A stretch of DNA of 64,000 nt from assembly GCA_022457155.1 (NCBI GenBank), contig JAJGOT010000475.1, positions 262,501 through 326,500 of the forward strand, written 5' to 3'. Source of the stretch: Cladopsammia gracilis (lineage: Eukaryota; Cnidaria; Anthozoa; Scleractinia; Dendrophylliidae). Position 1 is the first letter of the stretch. Every line of letters begins with the position of its first letter. This document shows positions 63,979-64,000 of this stretch, piece by piece. Both the position numbers and the translations under genes were made by a program. The notes beneath the pieces were generated by a model. That model worked only from the letters and a program-made list of their open reading frames with translations. It had not been told where the DNA came from and did not search any database.

Positions 63979-64000
63979 TCCGGCAAACCCAAGAAAATTT

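Overview
This is animal nuclear DNA, most likely from an anthozoan cnidarian such as a stony coral. That is inferred from split genes with canonical GT/AG introns, AT-rich intergenic DNA crowded with short transposon remnants, and the make-up of the gene families. No species was identified and no search was run. Most open frames longer than 60 codons are chance frames or lie inside repeats. Four protein-coding genes can be reconstructed exon by exon.

Layout. (1) 1-3200 is repeats only. (2) 3219-7673, minus strand, is a three-exon cytochrome P450 of the CYP7/CYP8/CYP39 group (481 codons). A recent 834/845-bp tandem duplication in its first intron carries a second, partial copy of exon 1. (3) 7.7-13.5 kb is repeats and unannotated DNA. 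(4) 13.6-63.3 kb holds three genes of the fibroblast growth factor (FGF) family, here called FGF-A (+, 13.7-32.3 kb), FGF-B (-, 36.9-44.9 kb) and FGF-C (+, 60.2-63.3 kb). All three share one plan: a signal-peptide/first-trefoil exon ending in phase 1, a middle exon of exactly 104 bp, and a last exon starting in phase 0. A and B are tail-to-tail; B and C are head-to-head.

FGF-A intron 2 (14.9 kb) contains an 11.4-kb block bounded by apparently identical 145-bp direct repeats. Inside are TCGATTCG-rich arrays near both ends, a dead non-LTR retrotransposon, and two possible exons of an unknown gene. FGF-B is disturbed by a 7.55-kb tandem duplication (39777-47330 and 47331-53259) that repeats both of its 5' exons; the second copy lacks 1631 bp. 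FGF-C has a TATA box and a probable noncoding first exon near 58.9 kb.

The rest is mobile or repetitive DNA: a CCAAT-box-rich MITE in at least six places, a MITE with an internal 88- or 106-bp minisatellite, a 288-bp TA-flanked MITE in intron 2 of both FGF-A and FGF-B, pogo-like MITEs, fold-back elements, three LINE 3' ends, and tRNA-like SINE heads. I see no rRNA gene, intact tRNA gene, CRISPR array or prokaryotic feature.

The FGFs should be secreted ligands for receptor tyrosine kinases, and the P450 a membrane-bound sterol or oxysterol-type monooxygenase. The sequence shows no functional link between them.
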